A DNA stretch of 64,000 nt from Pseudogemmobacter faecipullorum (lineage in GTDB: Bacteria; Pseudomonadota; Alphaproteobacteria; Rhodobacterales; Rhodobacteraceae), in the NCBI RefSeq assembly GCF_020539525.1, contig NZ_JACDXX010000001.1, forward strand, positions 1-64,000, written 5' to 3'. Below the pieces are notes generated by a model that saw only the letters and a list, made by a program, of their open reading frames with translations, did no database searches and was not told the DNA's origin. Below are positions 44,601 through 53,398 of this stretch, piece after piece. The translations under genes were made by a program, and so were the position numbers. Position 1 is the stretch's first letter. Each line of letters starts with the position of its first letter.

Positions 44601-44978
44601 CCCCTCATTGACCAGAACCGTCAGGCTGAACTGCGAGACGAAACTGATGCCGGTGGCCGCCGCCCAGACATCGAGTGAATATTCCGCAATGGCCGCCGCC
44701 GTCGCCGAGAGCCGCGAGACATCGTAAGTGATCGTCCGGCCAGCGCTGAGATCAAAAGCGCGCCAGGCACCGCCATTAAACCCCCAGTAACCATCGGTCA
44801 GATATCCGGCAATCTGATCCCATGTATAGGGCGCATGGCTTCCTTCTGGCCCGGAGGAGCCGGTACCGATCAGACCGGCAGGCATCTCATCGCCAGAGCC
44901 CGGCCCGAAGGCATCATCATGATAGTCAAAGCGCGAGAGCGTATCAGAATTTGGTGAGGCAGAGCAGATGTAGCACAT
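41628..44978 (-). CDS. Secreted M10-type (serralysin-like) metalloprotease with RTX repeats
   Basis: The 1116-aa product has the zinc motif [11 protein letters not shown] (290-300) and a Met-turn SATIMSY (M326), as in M10B proteases. The catalytic domain is split: its first half (about 75-120, [20 protein letters not shown]) is followed by a PPC-like beta domain (about 122-237, [20 protein letters not shown] to [19 protein letters not shown]) before the second half ([20 protein letters not shown]). From about 450 come calcium-binding GGxGNDxL repeats in 97-residue blocks, then a hydrophobic tail [11 protein letters not shown] that fits a type I secretion signal. No ABC/MFP exporter is adjacent. 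CAGGGAG lies before the ATG; no N-terminal signal peptide is seen. Confidence 0.92.
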   Translation of the reverse strand: MCYICSASPNSDTLSRFDYHDDAFGPGSGDEMPAGLIGTGSSGPEGSHAPYTWDQIAGYLTDGYWGFNGGAWRAFDLSAGRTITYDVSRLSATAAAIAEYSLDVWAAATGISFVSQFSLTVLVNEGVDAGGTTGTARGISANTIVTGSVGASFDQDYYAVTLTAGQSYVLSLSRTAGSMLDPVLALYDTAGNLITRQDDPSSSSAGEYITFTAVTTGTYYIAVSDYGNRSGGYELSVQPAADLTFNDADPGGAYAWSEITGNTILRSFINVDDNWEVHNLNGYMLQTYIHEIGHALGLGHAGPYNGSAAWGLDNSYDNDSWSATIMSYFDQDDNTFDPASFAYLATIMPADLIAIQNLYGAGAGYETGNTTWGPGGNHSGDYFQILLNMWGGLTVADPQIYAGNNFAFMVYDTGGTDTLDFSVFSQNQNINLNPLLRSDVGGGSGNVVIARGTVIENALGGSGNDTLTGNSANNQLNGGSGNDRLIVSGGGHDTLQGGLGTDLAVFSLASVAITVTGNASLLRIAFAGGSVTASGVESFQFSDRTLTLAQMVALAAPAVPTAGDDVLSGTAGNDTIDALAGNDIVEGLGGNDVLIGRAGNDTLYGGEGDDTLFGGLGADALFGGFGSDMAHYSDATAGLRADLQSHGTNTGFAAGDSYSNIENLAGSNYNDALFGDALGNALWGLNGNDQLWGRDGDDHLIGGAGDDTLIGGAGADRLDGGTGRDRTVYIDSAAGLRADLQVWASNTGIAAGDIYLSIEDLYGSAHNDILLGNAGANTIWGDNGNDQLWGRVGNDTLIGGNGNDTLIGGAGADLLHGGDGRDRVQYNDSATGLRADLQVWASNTGIAAGDSYVSIEDLYGTLGNDVLLGDATGNIIWGENGNDQLWGRAGNDTLIGGNGNDTLIGGAGADLMNGGEGRDRVQYNDTSAGLRADLQLSATNTGIAAGDSFVSIEDLYGSTGNDLLLGDAAGNMIWGDNGNDLLWGRLGNDTLYGGNGNDRLYGGAGADFLMGGAGTDTFVFDTALGGGNVDIIHDFSVMDDMIWLDDAVFAALAPGFLAVSAFTRGAAATTAQHRIIYNPANGQLIYDANGSAAGGAVHFATLTPGLALTATEFLIV
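41919..43067 (-). repeat. Tandem 291-bp repeats in the protease gene
   Basis: The codons for GLRADLQ recur with their last base pairs at 43047, 42756, 42465 and 42174, exactly 291 bp (97 codons) apart. Each unit holds an AGD-rich linker followed by about six GGxGNDxL-type nonapeptides. Units 2 and 3 (42486-42776 and 42195-42485) are the closest, with long identical DNA stretches; the fourth is partial. They can expand or contract by recombination. Confidence 0.9.
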
Positions 44979-45009
44979 CGTTAATTCTCCCTGTCGCAGG
45001 ATCTGAACT

Positions 45010-45462
45010 CTATTCAGGCAATGGGCTGGCCATCAGCGCCCGCCGGTAAAGTGACTGTCGCATTGATGAGGAAAGCTGGCGGTCCATGGCAGAGACCGAT
45101 TCAATCCGGCCTTCGCTTTTCACGCCCTGCAGATCAGTCCAGACCAGCTGCAGAGCGGTGGCGCTGCGACTTGCCTGTGAAATAACCAGATCAAGCCGCG
45201 GCCTGCCCTCGCTGTCACTGGCTGCAGAGAGAAAGCTCTGGTCCGGATAGGCTGAGCGCAGCAGCTGAAGGAACTCTTCGCAGACCTCAGCCGCTGAACG
45301 GTGATCTGTTCCGGGCCCGGCACTACAGACAACGTCGTATTCCATATCCGCTCTCCCGGCGCTGACCGCGCTCCAGGGCAAGAACCCGATCAGCAGGATT
45401 GCTGCCAGGAGGCTCTGTCCGGGATGGGTGAAACCAGACAAGAACACCGAAATGCTCCGCAA
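45010..45462 (-). CDS. Hypothetical secreted protein upstream of the protease
   Basis: A 150-aa product with a signal peptide ([20 protein letters not shown], cut near SAGRAD). The mature part has two cysteines (VVCSAG and VCEEFLQLL), likely bridged, and strands such as [21 protein letters not shown] do not recognise the family. It is on the same strand, 31 bp before the protease gene, so co-transcription is likely. In other serralysin loci a small periplasmic inhibitor is encoded beside the protease; a similar role is a guess from position and size. The frame could start at a later Met, but the signal peptide supports 45462. Confidence 0.75.
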   Translation of the reverse strand: MRSISVFLSGFTHPGQSLLAAILLIGFLPWSAVSAGRADMEYDVVCSAGPGTDHRSAAEVCEEFLQLLRSAYPDQSFLSAASDSEGRPRLDLVISQASRSATALQLVWTDLQGVKSEGRIESVSAMDRQLSSSMRQSLYRRALMASPLPE

Positions 45463-45629
45463 CAGCTAAGGAATCAAAGAAAACAGCCATTACTGTCCGG
45501 TAAGCCTCCATTCCGATCAAGTCCTCAAATCAGCCTTGCTGAACTTTTGAGTGCAGCTCACCCGCAAAAGTCGACAGCCCGGGGCAGAGTTGTTAAATAA
45601 TCGCCGCGGCAGGGCTTTCTCGTAGCAAT

Positions 45630-46625
45630 ATGGATCACATGGGTCAGAACATTCTCGTCACCGGCGGCGCAGGCTATATCGGCTCGCATGCCTGCAAGGC
45701 TCTCGCCCGCGCGGGATTCACCCCCATCGCCTTTGACAATCTGTCGACCGGCTGGGCCGGGGCGGTGAAATACGGCCCGCTGTTTCAGGGTGATCTGACC
45801 GACCGCGCCTCGGTTGCCGCCGCCCTGGCCGAGTATCAGCCCCTCGCCGTCATGCATTTCGCTGCCCTTTCGCTGGTGGGCGAGTCGATGCGTGATCCCG
45901 AGACCTACTGGCGGGTGAATGTGAACGGCGCGCTCAATCTGATCTCGGCCACGGTCGCGGCCGGGATCCGCAATTTCATCTTTTCATCGACCTGCGCCAC
46001 CTATGGCGATCAGGATGGTGTGGTGCTGACCGAGGCCACCCGCCAGGCGCCGATCAATGCCTATGGCGGCTCAAAACGCGCCATCGAGGATATGCTGCGC
46101 GATTTTGGCGCCAGCCATGGGCTGAACCATGTGATCTTCCGCTATTTCAACGTCGCCGGTGCCGATCCCGAGGGCGAGCTGGGCGAGCAGCACCAGCCCG
46201 AGACCCATCTGATCCCGCTGATGCTCGAGGCGGTTCAGGGCAAACGCCCGGCGCTGACCGTATTCGGCGATGATTATCCGACCCCGGATGGCACCTGCCT
46301 GCGCGATTATGTCCATGTCTCGGATCTGGTCGATGCTCATGTGCTGGGGCTGAACTGGCTGCTCGACGGCAGGCCGAGCCGCGATTTCAACCTCGGCTCG
46401 GGAAAGGGCTTCTCGGTGCGCGAGGTGATCGAAGCCAGCCGCTTTGTCACCAATCGCGACGTGCCGGTGATCCAGGGCGCGCGCCGCCCCGGCGATGCGG
46501 CCGCCCTGGTTTCGGGCTCCGAACGCGCGCTGGAAGAGCTGGGCTGGCAGCCGAAACGATCCGAGCTGCGCCAGATGATCGGCGATGCCTGGGCCTGGGC
46601 GCAAAAGCCCGGCTATCAGGCCTGA
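45630..46625 (+). CDS. galE: UDP-glucose 4-epimerase
   Basis: The 331-aa short-chain dehydrogenase has the NAD motif TGGAGYIGSH (11-20), FSSTCATYGD with the catalytic Thr/Ser and YGGSKRAIEDML with the YxxxK pair. RYFNVAGADPEGELGE and TCLRDYVHVSDLVDAH are GalE signatures. It interconverts UDP-glucose and UDP-galactose for surface glycans, fitting the capsule and glycan genes in this window. ATG 45639 is an equally likely start. It is divergent from the secreted protein at 45462. Confidence 0.94.
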   Translation: MDHMGQNILVTGGAGYIGSHACKALARAGFTPIAFDNLSTGWAGAVKYGPLFQGDLTDRASVAAALAEYQPLAVMHFAALSLVGESMRDPETYWRVNVNGALNLISATVAAGIRNFIFSSTCATYGDQDGVVLTEATRQAPINAYGGSKRAIEDMLRDFGASHGLNHVIFRYFNVAGADPEGELGEQHQPETHLIPLMLEAVQGKRPALTVFGDDYPTPDGTCLRDYVHVSDLVDAHVLGLNWLLDGRPSRDFNLGSGKGFSVREVIEASRFVTNRDVPVIQGARRPGDAAALVSGSERALEELGWQPKRSELRQMIGDAWAWAQKPGYQA

Positions 46626-46662
46626 GCGGGCAAAATCGCCGCCGCCCCCCCGCGCGGCGGGC

Positions 46663-47568
46663 TTACAAAGATCGCTGCCGTTCGGGGTAGTAAGTCCAGG
46701 CGATAAAGCGGCTGACCTTCTGGCCCTGGCCCATTTCCACAATGCGCGTATCGGCCACCCCGGCGCGCTTCAGCAGCCGTGTCAGCGGCCTGAGGCTGTC
46801 CTGCTTTGAGACCAGCGAGGTGAACCACAGGCAGCGTTCGGCAAAATCCGCGCTCTCTTCAATCATGCGGGCGATGAAGCCAATCTCGCCGCCCGGGCAC
46901 CACAGCTCGGCATTCTGGCCGCCGAAATTCAGCGCCGCCGTATCGCCCTTGCCAAGGTTGCGCCATTTGCGCCGGCTGCCTCTCTCTCCCTGTTCGGGTG
47001 AGGCATGAAAGGGCGGATTGCAGAGCGTGACATGGAAGATCTCCTCCGGGCTAATCACGCCGGTAAAAATATCCTGCGGATCCGGCTGCAGCCGGATCGT
47101 GACCCCGAGCCCATTTTTCTGACAGATCTGCCGCGCCGAGCGGATCGAGACCGGATCAATATCAGCGGCGGTGAAATGCCAGCCATATTCATATTGCCCG
47201 GTCAGCGGGTAGATCAGGCTGGCCCCGGTGCCGATATCGAGCGCCCTGATATCGCGCCCCTGCGGGATCTGCCCGCCGTTGGCTTCGGCCAGCAGATCGG
47301 CGAGGTGATGAATGTAATCGACACGCCCCGGGATCGGCGGGCAGAGATAGCTCTCGGGAATCTCCCAGAAATCAACGTCATAATACGTCAGCAACAGGGC
47401 CCGGTTCAGCATCCGCACCGCCGCCTGGTCCGAGAAATCAATCGTGCTTTCGCCCCGGGGATTTAGCGTCATCACCCCGGCCAGCTCGGGTGATTTCACC
47501 AGCAGCCGCTCAAAATCATAGCCCTCGCGGTGCCGGTTGCGCGGATGCAGCTTATGCTTGACTGACAT
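46663..47568 (-). CDS. rlmF: 23S rRNA (adenine-1618-N6)-methyltransferase
   Basis: The 301-aa product opens KHKLHPRNRHREGYDFERLL, the diagnostic start of RlmF (YbiN), with SAM-binding RALDIGTGASLIYPL and the N6-adenine methylase motif NPPF in VTLCNPPFHASPEQGERGSR. It methylates A1618 of 23S rRNA. AAGGTGACC precedes the ATG. RlmF is best known from gammaproteobacteria and Bacteroidetes; its presence here may reflect transfer, but codon use looks normal. Confidence 0.94.
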   Translation of the reverse strand: MSVKHKLHPRNRHREGYDFERLLVKSPELAGVMTLNPRGESTIDFSDQAAVRMLNRALLLTYYDVDFWEIPESYLCPPIPGRVDYIHHLADLLAEANGGQIPQGRDIRALDIGTGASLIYPLTGQYEYGWHFTAADIDPVSIRSARQICQKNGLGVTIRLQPDPQDIFTGVISPEEIFHVTLCNPPFHASPEQGERGSRRKWRNLGKGDTAALNFGGQNAELWCPGGEIGFIARMIEESADFAERCLWFTSLVSKQDSLRPLTRLLKRAGVADTRIVEMGQGQKVSRFIAWTYYPERQRSL

Positions 47569-47670
47569 GGGTCACCTTCGAACGGGCTGGCGCAGATCCG
47601 CAGATGCGGCCGGAAAAACAGCGGATTGCCGCAAAATGCGGCGACCGGCAATCCGGTTATCAGGCCGCGG

Positions 47671-48747
47671 CTATGAACACGAGGCCCCGGCGAGCCATCC
47701 GCCCCGGATCGGCAGCTGCCGTTCCGCCCCCCAGTCACCGGTCACGGTCAGGAGATCACCCTCGAGCCGTACCCCGGCCACGGCCTGGCCCGAGGGCCAG
47801 CGGATCGCGCCGAGAATATGGCGCATATCCCGCGTGCCCTGCGGTTCCAGCTGCAGCAGCGGCGCCTGTCCGGCGGCGCTGAGGGGATCCGGGCTCTCAC
47901 GCGAAGACAGACCCAGCACCGGCAAAGCCGCGCCCTCCTCAACCCCGAGACACCCGCGATGGCGGCCGTTCCAGGGTGCATAATCGCGCCCGCCATTGGA
48001 ATGCCAGAGCATGGTCATCGGCAGCTGGCGCGGATTGCGCAGCGACAGGAAAACATCGCCCTGATCCAGCCGCACCACTGCCGTCCAGCCCAGCGGCGAG
48101 GCTGGCTCCTCAACCGCGGCAACGAAATCCTCATGCGCCTCGCCCCAGGGGTAGTGATGCAGATTCACCGCCCCGCCGTCAGCGCCGGGAAATTCGCTGC
48201 CATCTTCCATCCGCGCCGGGTATTTCAGGGCCGAACGGCCGCGCGAAGGATCCGCTTCCAGCGGCGTGTCCAGGGTTTCAAACCAGCGCTTGCGCGAGAA
48301 AGACAGTTTCGCCGTCCCGGTCAGCGCCACCATCGCATGATTGGCGAAAGCCAGGCTGCCACTGCCGCCGATGAACAGATGGCGCTGATAGAGGAAGGGC
48401 TGATCCGGCTCGAACGACAGCTCTTTGACCAGAGACGCACCCTGGATCTCGCCCTGATAGACTGCGCGCAGCACGCCTTCGGGCGAGGGGGTCAGCTGCC
48501 ACTGGCCATTTGCCGCCCCATGCAGCCCCAGCGCGCCCGGGCCAAAGGGCGCGGCGATAAAATCGCCCTGCAGCCGGGCCTGATGGCGCGGCGCATCCCC
48601 GGGCATTGCCTCGCCCAGCCATTGCGCCTTGTGCAGCGGCATGATGGCCTGGCCCTGATCGCTCAGCCGCAGATCGGTCAGATAGCCGCAATCGGGCTCA
48701 AACCGCAGCTGGTTCTCTCCGGCGCTGAGCAGAATAGTCCCGGTCAT
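47671..48747 (-). CDS. Galactose-mutarotase-like protein
   Basis: The 358-aa product is rich in beta strands and resembles the aldose-1-epimerase/DUF4432 supersandwich fold: FIAAPFGPGALGLHGAANGQ, GSLAFANHAMVALTG and MTMLWHSNGGRDYAPWNGRH. The Gly/His-rich block AAPFGPGALGLHG is typical of sugar-binding members. Substrate is unknown. Start is ATG 48747 with GGGAG nine bases upstream. It is on the same strand as rlmF, about 100 bp upstream of it. Confidence 0.65.
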   Translation of the reverse strand: MTGTILLSAGENQLRFEPDCGYLTDLRLSDQGQAIMPLHKAQWLGEAMPGDAPRHQARLQGDFIAAPFGPGALGLHGAANGQWQLTPSPEGVLRAVYQGEIQGASLVKELSFEPDQPFLYQRHLFIGGSGSLAFANHAMVALTGTAKLSFSRKRWFETLDTPLEADPSRGRSALKYPARMEDGSEFPGADGGAVNLHHYPWGEAHEDFVAAVEEPASPLGWTAVVRLDQGDVFLSLRNPRQLPMTMLWHSNGGRDYAPWNGRHRGCLGVEEGAALPVLGLSSRESPDPLSAAGQAPLLQLEPQGTRDMRHILGAIRWPSGQAVAGVRLEGDLLTVTGDWGAERQLPIRGGWLAGASCS

Positions 48748-48816
48748 CAGCAGCTCCCTCTCCGACCCTGTCACCGGGCAGGCTGGCAGGTCGGCACGCG
48801 GCCCGCAAGGGGCGGA

Positions 48817-49362
48817 TCAGAGGTCGATCTGGCCGTCAGGCCCGGGCAATGGCTGCGCCCTGCCGCCGCCAGGCGGCGGCGTGCCCGGCGCTTTCTCTGG
48901 CGGCAGCGGCGCATTGCGCCGGATCAGAATATCGCCGTTTTCCAGCATCACCGGCATGTCGTAATTGCGGAAATCACCCACCAGCCGGGCCAGTTCGCTC
49001 AGCTGCGGCCCAAGCGCCCTGATCTGGGGCGCAAGCTCGCGGATACTCTGATCCATGTCAGAAAGGGCGGGCTCCATTTCGGTCATCAGGCCGCGAAACA
49101 GCAGCTTTGCCCCCTCTTCGATCAGTGAGAACCCCTGCTCTGCCCCGGCGGCGGGGGGCTCTGCACCCGGGGCAGGAGCGGGTTTTACCCCCTGGGGCGG
49201 CAGCTGATGGGGCTGATCCGGCCCGGCCTCAGCCCGCAGATGGCTATGGCCCGGGGCGGTGACAGGCAGGGTAACGAGCAAAGCAAAGGCAAGGCCAGTG
49301 CTGGCGGCAAGACGTTGCAGGCTGAACCAGCGGCGCAGCTTTCTTCTGAACAGCCTTTCCAT
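48817..49362 (-). CDS. Hypothetical secreted protein, Rhodobacterales family
   Basis: A 181-aa product with a hydrophobic signal (STGLAFALLVTLPVTAPG), a Pro-rich linker and a conserved helical part: FSLIEEGAKLLFRGLMTEME, then GDFRNYDMPVMLENGDILIR. I recall similar small exported proteins in this order, with the same EEGAKLLxRGL and NYxxPxxLxNGDIxIRR pattern, of unknown function and sometimes mislabelled as ATPases; no nucleotide motif is present. Start at 49362 follows GAGAGGAGC. Confidence 0.75.
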   Translation of the reverse strand: MERLFRRKLRRWFSLQRLAASTGLAFALLVTLPVTAPGHSHLRAEAGPDQPHQLPPQGVKPAPAPGAEPPAAGAEQGFSLIEEGAKLLFRGLMTEMEPALSDMDQSIRELAPQIRALGPQLSELARLVGDFRNYDMPVMLENGDILIRRNAPLPPEKAPGTPPPGGGRAQPLPGPDGQIDL

Positions 49363-49457
49363 GATGCAGCTCCTCTCTGCCCGGATCACCGCGAAAGCAT
49401 GCGTCGCAGACCCCTGCCACGCAATTCACAACTCTGCGGCGGGGCCGTGATCCGGCA

Positions 49458-50516
49458 TCAGCCCGCCTGCAGCGGCAGATCCAGCGTCACCGGGAAATGA
49501 TCCGAAGCCTCAAGCAGCGCCGCGGCCAGATCAGGAATGGCAATGATGCGCGGATCCTGAAACGGATGCCAGATCCGCCAGTCAGGGCTGCGGGCGGCAA
49601 TGCCGGGCGAGACCATGATGAAATCGAGCAAAGCCTCGAAATAGCGTTTCTGCGGCGCCAGCCAGAACCGCGCCGTGGTCGGGCAAAAACCCATACGCGC
49701 GCAGATCGCCATATTGGCATGCGGGTCAGTCAGCCGCTGACCGGGCGGCAGATCCATGCCCAGCACCACCTCGACCCCGGATTTGCCGAACAGTTTCTCA
49801 AACTCATCCAGCCCCGGCCCGTCGTTGAAATCGCCCAGAACGATCACATCCTCACCCCGGCTCAGATGATCGCTGACCCGGGCCCGGATCCAGATACATT
49901 GCGCCAGCTGTTTACGGCGGTTCTCAATCGAGATCCGCAAAGCGGCCTTTTCATCCGCCGCCCCATGCGGGTTTTTTGATTTGGCATGGACGCCGATCAG
50001 CCGCAAAGCCCGGCCATCCGGCCCGGTCAGCGCCAGTTCCAGCGGCGGCTTGGCAAAACGGATGGTGTCTTCGGCCGCATCGGTATCGAGGTCATAGCGA
50101 AATGTGCCGTCAAAGCGCGGCACATCACGGCTGCCCTTGCGCCCCGTCGCGGCCCCCTGCGGGTCATGATGCGCCGTGATCCGGTCCGGATCATAGAGGA
50201 AGGCAATCTCCTGCTCGGTCTCAGAGGAAAAGCCGTGCACCACCCGCCGCGCCCGCAACCCGAATTTCACCGCGAACTGCTCCAGCGCCCGCACCGTCGA
50301 GCGGCGCGCCGTGCTGTCGGGCCCCTCGATGATCATGATGCCATCCGCATCGAGCGCGCTGAACACCAGCCCCAGAGCCCCGAACTGCGCGCCGCGGCTG
50401 ACGCCATAGCGGCCAGAGGGGGCCTCATCCTCATAGCCCTGCCCCAGATCATCAAACAGCCGGTCGAACCATTCGACATTATAGCTGGCCAGTCGCAGGA
50501 AAGGCCGGCTCTGCAT
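49458..50516 (-). CDS. Endonuclease/exonuclease/phosphatase-family protein
   Basis: The 352-aa product has the EEP catalytic pattern: ASYNVEWFDRLFDD at the start, IGVHAKSKNPHGAADEK, VIVLGDFNDGPGLDEFEK and the final SDHFPVTLDLPL. These residues bind a divalent metal and cut a phosphodiester or phosphate ester. The substrate is not clear; no signal peptide is seen. Its ATG overlaps the upstream chaperone stop (TGATG), so the two are coupled. Confidence 0.9.
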   Translation of the reverse strand: MQSRPFLRLASYNVEWFDRLFDDLGQGYEDEAPSGRYGVSRGAQFGALGLVFSALDADGIMIIEGPDSTARRSTVRALEQFAVKFGLRARRVVHGFSSETEQEIAFLYDPDRITAHHDPQGAATGRKGSRDVPRFDGTFRYDLDTDAAEDTIRFAKPPLELALTGPDGRALRLIGVHAKSKNPHGAADEKAALRISIENRRKQLAQCIWIRARVSDHLSRGEDVIVLGDFNDGPGLDEFEKLFGKSGVEVVLGMDLPPGQRLTDPHANMAICARMGFCPTTARFWLAPQKRYFEALLDFIMVSPGIAARSPDWRIWHPFQDPRIIAIPDLAAALLEASDHFPVTLDLPLQAG

Positions 50517-51229
50517 CAGGCCGCCTTTGCCTCAGACAGTTCTTTCCAGGCGGCATTGATCGCAATCAGCCGCCGTTCGGCCAGATGCACCGCCTCGGGC
50601 GGCACACCGCGCGCGGCCATCACATCGGGATGGGTGTCGCGCACCAGCGATTTCCAGGCCGCGCGCGCCTCGCTCAGATCGGCATCGCGGGCAATGCCCA
50701 GCACATCCCAGGGATCACGCGGCGCCCCCTCGACCAGCCGGGCCCGCACCGCGCGGAAACAGGGCTCATCGAGACCAAAGATCCCGGCGACATGGCGTAA
50801 AAACTCATCCTCGCCCGGATGATAGCTGCCATCTGCCAGCGCGACCTGGAACAAAGCCTCCAGCAGATCGACCAGAATATGATGATCATCGGCGCAGAGC
50901 GCCCGCCCCTCGGGGTTGAACAGCTTGGCAATCTTGCGGGCATAGGCGTCAAAACCCGCGACATCCTCGCGCGCCAGGTTGAACACCCGCGCGGCATGGG
51001 CCTCTTCGCCTTCGGGAACCGAGAAAATGCGGCGAAAGGCCGTGACTTCCTCGCGCGAGACCGAGCCATCGGCCTTGGCCATTTTCGCCCCGAGCGCGAT
51101 GACTGCGATGGTAAAGCCCACCGAGCGTTCGGGCGAGACAGCACCGCGCAAAAGGTCAAATACCGCCGAGAGCGGTTCGCCACGCGCCAGCGCGGCCAGG
51201 GCTTCAGAAATACGGGTCCAGAGTGACAT
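50516..51229 (-). CDS. DjlA-like chaperone with TerB and J domains
   Basis: The 237-aa product has a TerB-like helical domain (GFTIAVIALGAKMAKADGSV, EEVTAFRRIF) at about 35-150 and a C-terminal J domain with the HPD motif (RDTHPDVMAARG). It recalls DjlA but lacks its N-terminal membrane span. J proteins stimulate DnaK. It is coupled to the nuclease-like gene downstream by TGATG. Confidence 0.9.
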   Translation of the reverse strand: MSLWTRISEALAALARGEPLSAVFDLLRGAVSPERSVGFTIAVIALGAKMAKADGSVSREEVTAFRRIFSVPEGEEAHAARVFNLAREDVAGFDAYARKIAKLFNPEGRALCADDHHILVDLLEALFQVALADGSYHPGEDEFLRHVAGIFGLDEPCFRAVRARLVEGAPRDPWDVLGIARDADLSEARAAWKSLVRDTHPDVMAARGVPPEAVHLAERRLIAINAAWKELSEAKAA

Positions 51230-51261
51230 AGCGGCAGTCTACCCCGGAAAAGCTAAATTTG

Positions 51262-51762
51262 TCAGAGCACTTTTCCGAGAAGCCAGAGATCCATATGGCG
51301 GCCGAATTTATAGCCGGCGCCGGGGATGCTGCCCCAGAGCTGATAGCCGATTGCCTCATGAAAAGCCCGGCCTGCGGGGTTTTCGCCCGAGACCCCGGCG
51401 ATCATCAGATGATGGCCGGCGGCGCGGGCATGGTCCTCGAGCCTGCGCATCAGCGCCCGGCCAAGGCCCCTGCCCCGCGCCCCGGGCCGCAGAATCACCG
51501 TATGCTCCATCGAGCGGGCATAGCCTTCGCCGGCGCGGAACTGGCTGTAGCCGGCAAAGCCCAGGACATCGCCGGCAGCATCTTCGGCGAGATAGAAGCC
51601 ATGCCCTGCCGCCTGCCGGGCCGCGAGCAGCGCCGTGATATCTCCCGGGGCTTTCGGCGCGGGGTTAAAGGTAACCGCGGTCTCAAGGATCCAGGGATTC
51701 CACAGCGCCACAATCGCCGGGGCATCCCCGGCACAGACCGGGCGGATTACCGGCTCAGCCAT
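51262..51762 (-). CDS. GNAT N-acetyltransferase, phosphinothricin-acetyltransferase type
   Basis: A 166-aa GNAT enzyme: IRPVCAGDAPAIVALWNPWI and TAVTFNPAPKAPGDI at the front, acetyl-CoA site VILRPGARGRGLGRALMRRL, and GFHEAIGYQ-like FHEAIGYQLWGSIPGAGYKF at the end. This is the pat/bar-type subfamily, which acetylates amino-acid-like amines such as methionine sulfone; the true substrate is unknown. It overlaps the ppx end by 8 bp. Confidence 0.9.
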   Translation of the reverse strand: MAEPVIRPVCAGDAPAIVALWNPWILETAVTFNPAPKAPGDITALLAARQAAGHGFYLAEDAAGDVLGFAGYSQFRAGEGYARSMEHTVILRPGARGRGLGRALMRRLEDHARAAGHHLMIAGVSGENPAGRAFHEAIGYQLWGSIPGAGYKFGRHMDLWLLGKVL

Positions 51763-53329
51763 CAGCCGCGAGACCGATTTTGGTCTCGGCCTTCAGCGCG
51801 ACAGCCAGCGAGGCAAAGCGGGCTTGTGCCACTTCGCCAAAGAGGTCGACGCCCAGCTCGGTCAGCTCCAGCCCCAGCACCTTTTTCTTCGGCATCCATT
51901 TCAGCCGCCCGGCCGCCGCCGGATCGCCCACGGCAAACATCGCGCCGAACCGCATCGCCTTGCCCAGCACCTCGGCCTGTTTCAGATCCCTGTCATCGAG
52001 CAGACGGAACAGGGGCTCAAGCCGGCTGCCCGAGCGCGAGTTCTTATAGCGGTGCAGAAGCGCAAGACCGATAAACACCCGGCCCGGATGATCCAGACCA
52101 CCCAGATTGGCCCGGGTCACATTGTCAAAACAGGCCTCGGCCCGGTAATCAGGATGGGCCCGCCAGGTGGTGTCATGCAGCAGGCAGGAGGCTTTGACCA
52201 GGCGCCTGCGGTCTGCATCAGCATCGGCAAACAGCGGCAGGATGAACTCATAGAGCTTTTTGCCATAGCCCGGGCTGCGGGCCTGGTGGCGCTCGGTCAT
52301 CCGCGCTGCCTCGATCAGCGGATCACGGGCGCGCAGCCTTTCGGGCATCTGCTCATAGAGCAGCCCCTCCCGGATGCCATAGGCCGACACATCAATCTCT
52401 TTCGGCTTCAGCACCCTGATCAGCTCGCGCAGCATTTCGCAGGCATAGGGCACCAGCTCCATGCGCTCAGAAGAGGTGCCGGTTGCAGCCCGCAGAATGC
52501 CGGTATCCGAGCTGGCAATCCAGTCCAGCGTTTCCAGCACGCTTTCCGGTGTCATCCGGTATTCATGCAGCACCAGCAGCGGATAATTCCGCCGCTCCAT
52601 ATCCAGGCGGGCAATCACCCGCCACGAGCCGCCGACCAGATAGAGCCGCTCCTGTTCGGAGCGGATCTCTTTTTGCACCTCTTTCAGCACGGCGCCGATA
52701 TGGGCCTGGCGTTTTTGGGGCCCGCCCTGCAGCTGCTGCAGCCGGAACGGTCCCAGCCGGGTTGAGACCCTTTTGCCGACCTTGCCCTCACCGATCCGCG
52801 CCAGCTCCATCGAGTTGCCGCCGATATCGCAGACCAGGCCCGAGGCATCGGGCCGGCCCAGCAGCACCCCCTGGGCCGAAAGCCGGGCCTCTTCATCGCC
52901 ATCAATCACATGAATGCGCAGCCCGGTCTCACGCAGAACCTCGGCATGAAAATCAGGCCCGTCTGTGGCTTCCCGCACCGCGGCGGTGGCCACCACCATC
53001 ATCGGGTTCACATCCATGCCGCGGGCGAGATGGGCAAAACGCTTCAGCGCCGCCAGCGCACGTTTGCGCCCCTCGGGGTTCAGCGCCCCGGTCTCGGCCA
53101 GGCCTTTGCCGAGGCCGCACATGATCTTTTCATTGTAAAAATAGGCCGGGCTGCGGGCTGCGCCGTCAAAGACCACCATCCGCACCGAGTTTGAACCGAC
53201 ATCGACCACGCCCACCCTGGACAAAGCCCGCGCGTCCTTATCCATGAACAATGGCCGGGCCAGCCGCGATTCCTCTTCCGAGGCGAATGGCTCGCTGGCC
53301 GAGGCGGGGATCGTGTCTTCAGGCTGCAT
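51755..53329 (-). CDS. ppx: Exopolyphosphatase / Ppx-GppA phosphatase
   Basis: The 524-aa product has the actin-like ATPase fold of the family: VGVVDVGSNSVRMVVFDGAA, VVATAAVREATDGPDF and GLVCDIGGNSMELARI. A C-terminal HD-like helical region (SCLLHDTTWRAHPDYRAEAC) follows. It releases phosphate from polyphosphate or removes the 5' phosphate of pppGpp. It follows ppk by 69 bp on the same strand, the usual polyphosphate pair. Confidence 0.93.
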   Translation of the reverse strand: MQPEDTIPASASEPFASEEESRLARPLFMDKDARALSRVGVVDVGSNSVRMVVFDGAARSPAYFYNEKIMCGLGKGLAETGALNPEGRKRALAALKRFAHLARGMDVNPMMVVATAAVREATDGPDFHAEVLRETGLRIHVIDGDEEARLSAQGVLLGRPDASGLVCDIGGNSMELARIGEGKVGKRVSTRLGPFRLQQLQGGPQKRQAHIGAVLKEVQKEIRSEQERLYLVGGSWRVIARLDMERRNYPLLVLHEYRMTPESVLETLDWIASSDTGILRAATGTSSERMELVPYACEMLRELIRVLKPKEIDVSAYGIREGLLYEQMPERLRARDPLIEAARMTERHQARSPGYGKKLYEFILPLFADADADRRRLVKASCLLHDTTWRAHPDYRAEACFDNVTRANLGGLDHPGRVFIGLALLHRYKNSRSGSRLEPLFRLLDDRDLKQAEVLGKAMRFGAMFAVGDPAAAGRLKWMPKKKVLGLELTELGVDLFGEVAQARFASLAVALKAETKIGLAADG

Positions 53330-53398
53330 GGCAACTCCGGCCAGTAGTTCCAGTCATGCCCCGGGCCGATGACTGCCGCCCCGGGGTTTGCCTGCGCC

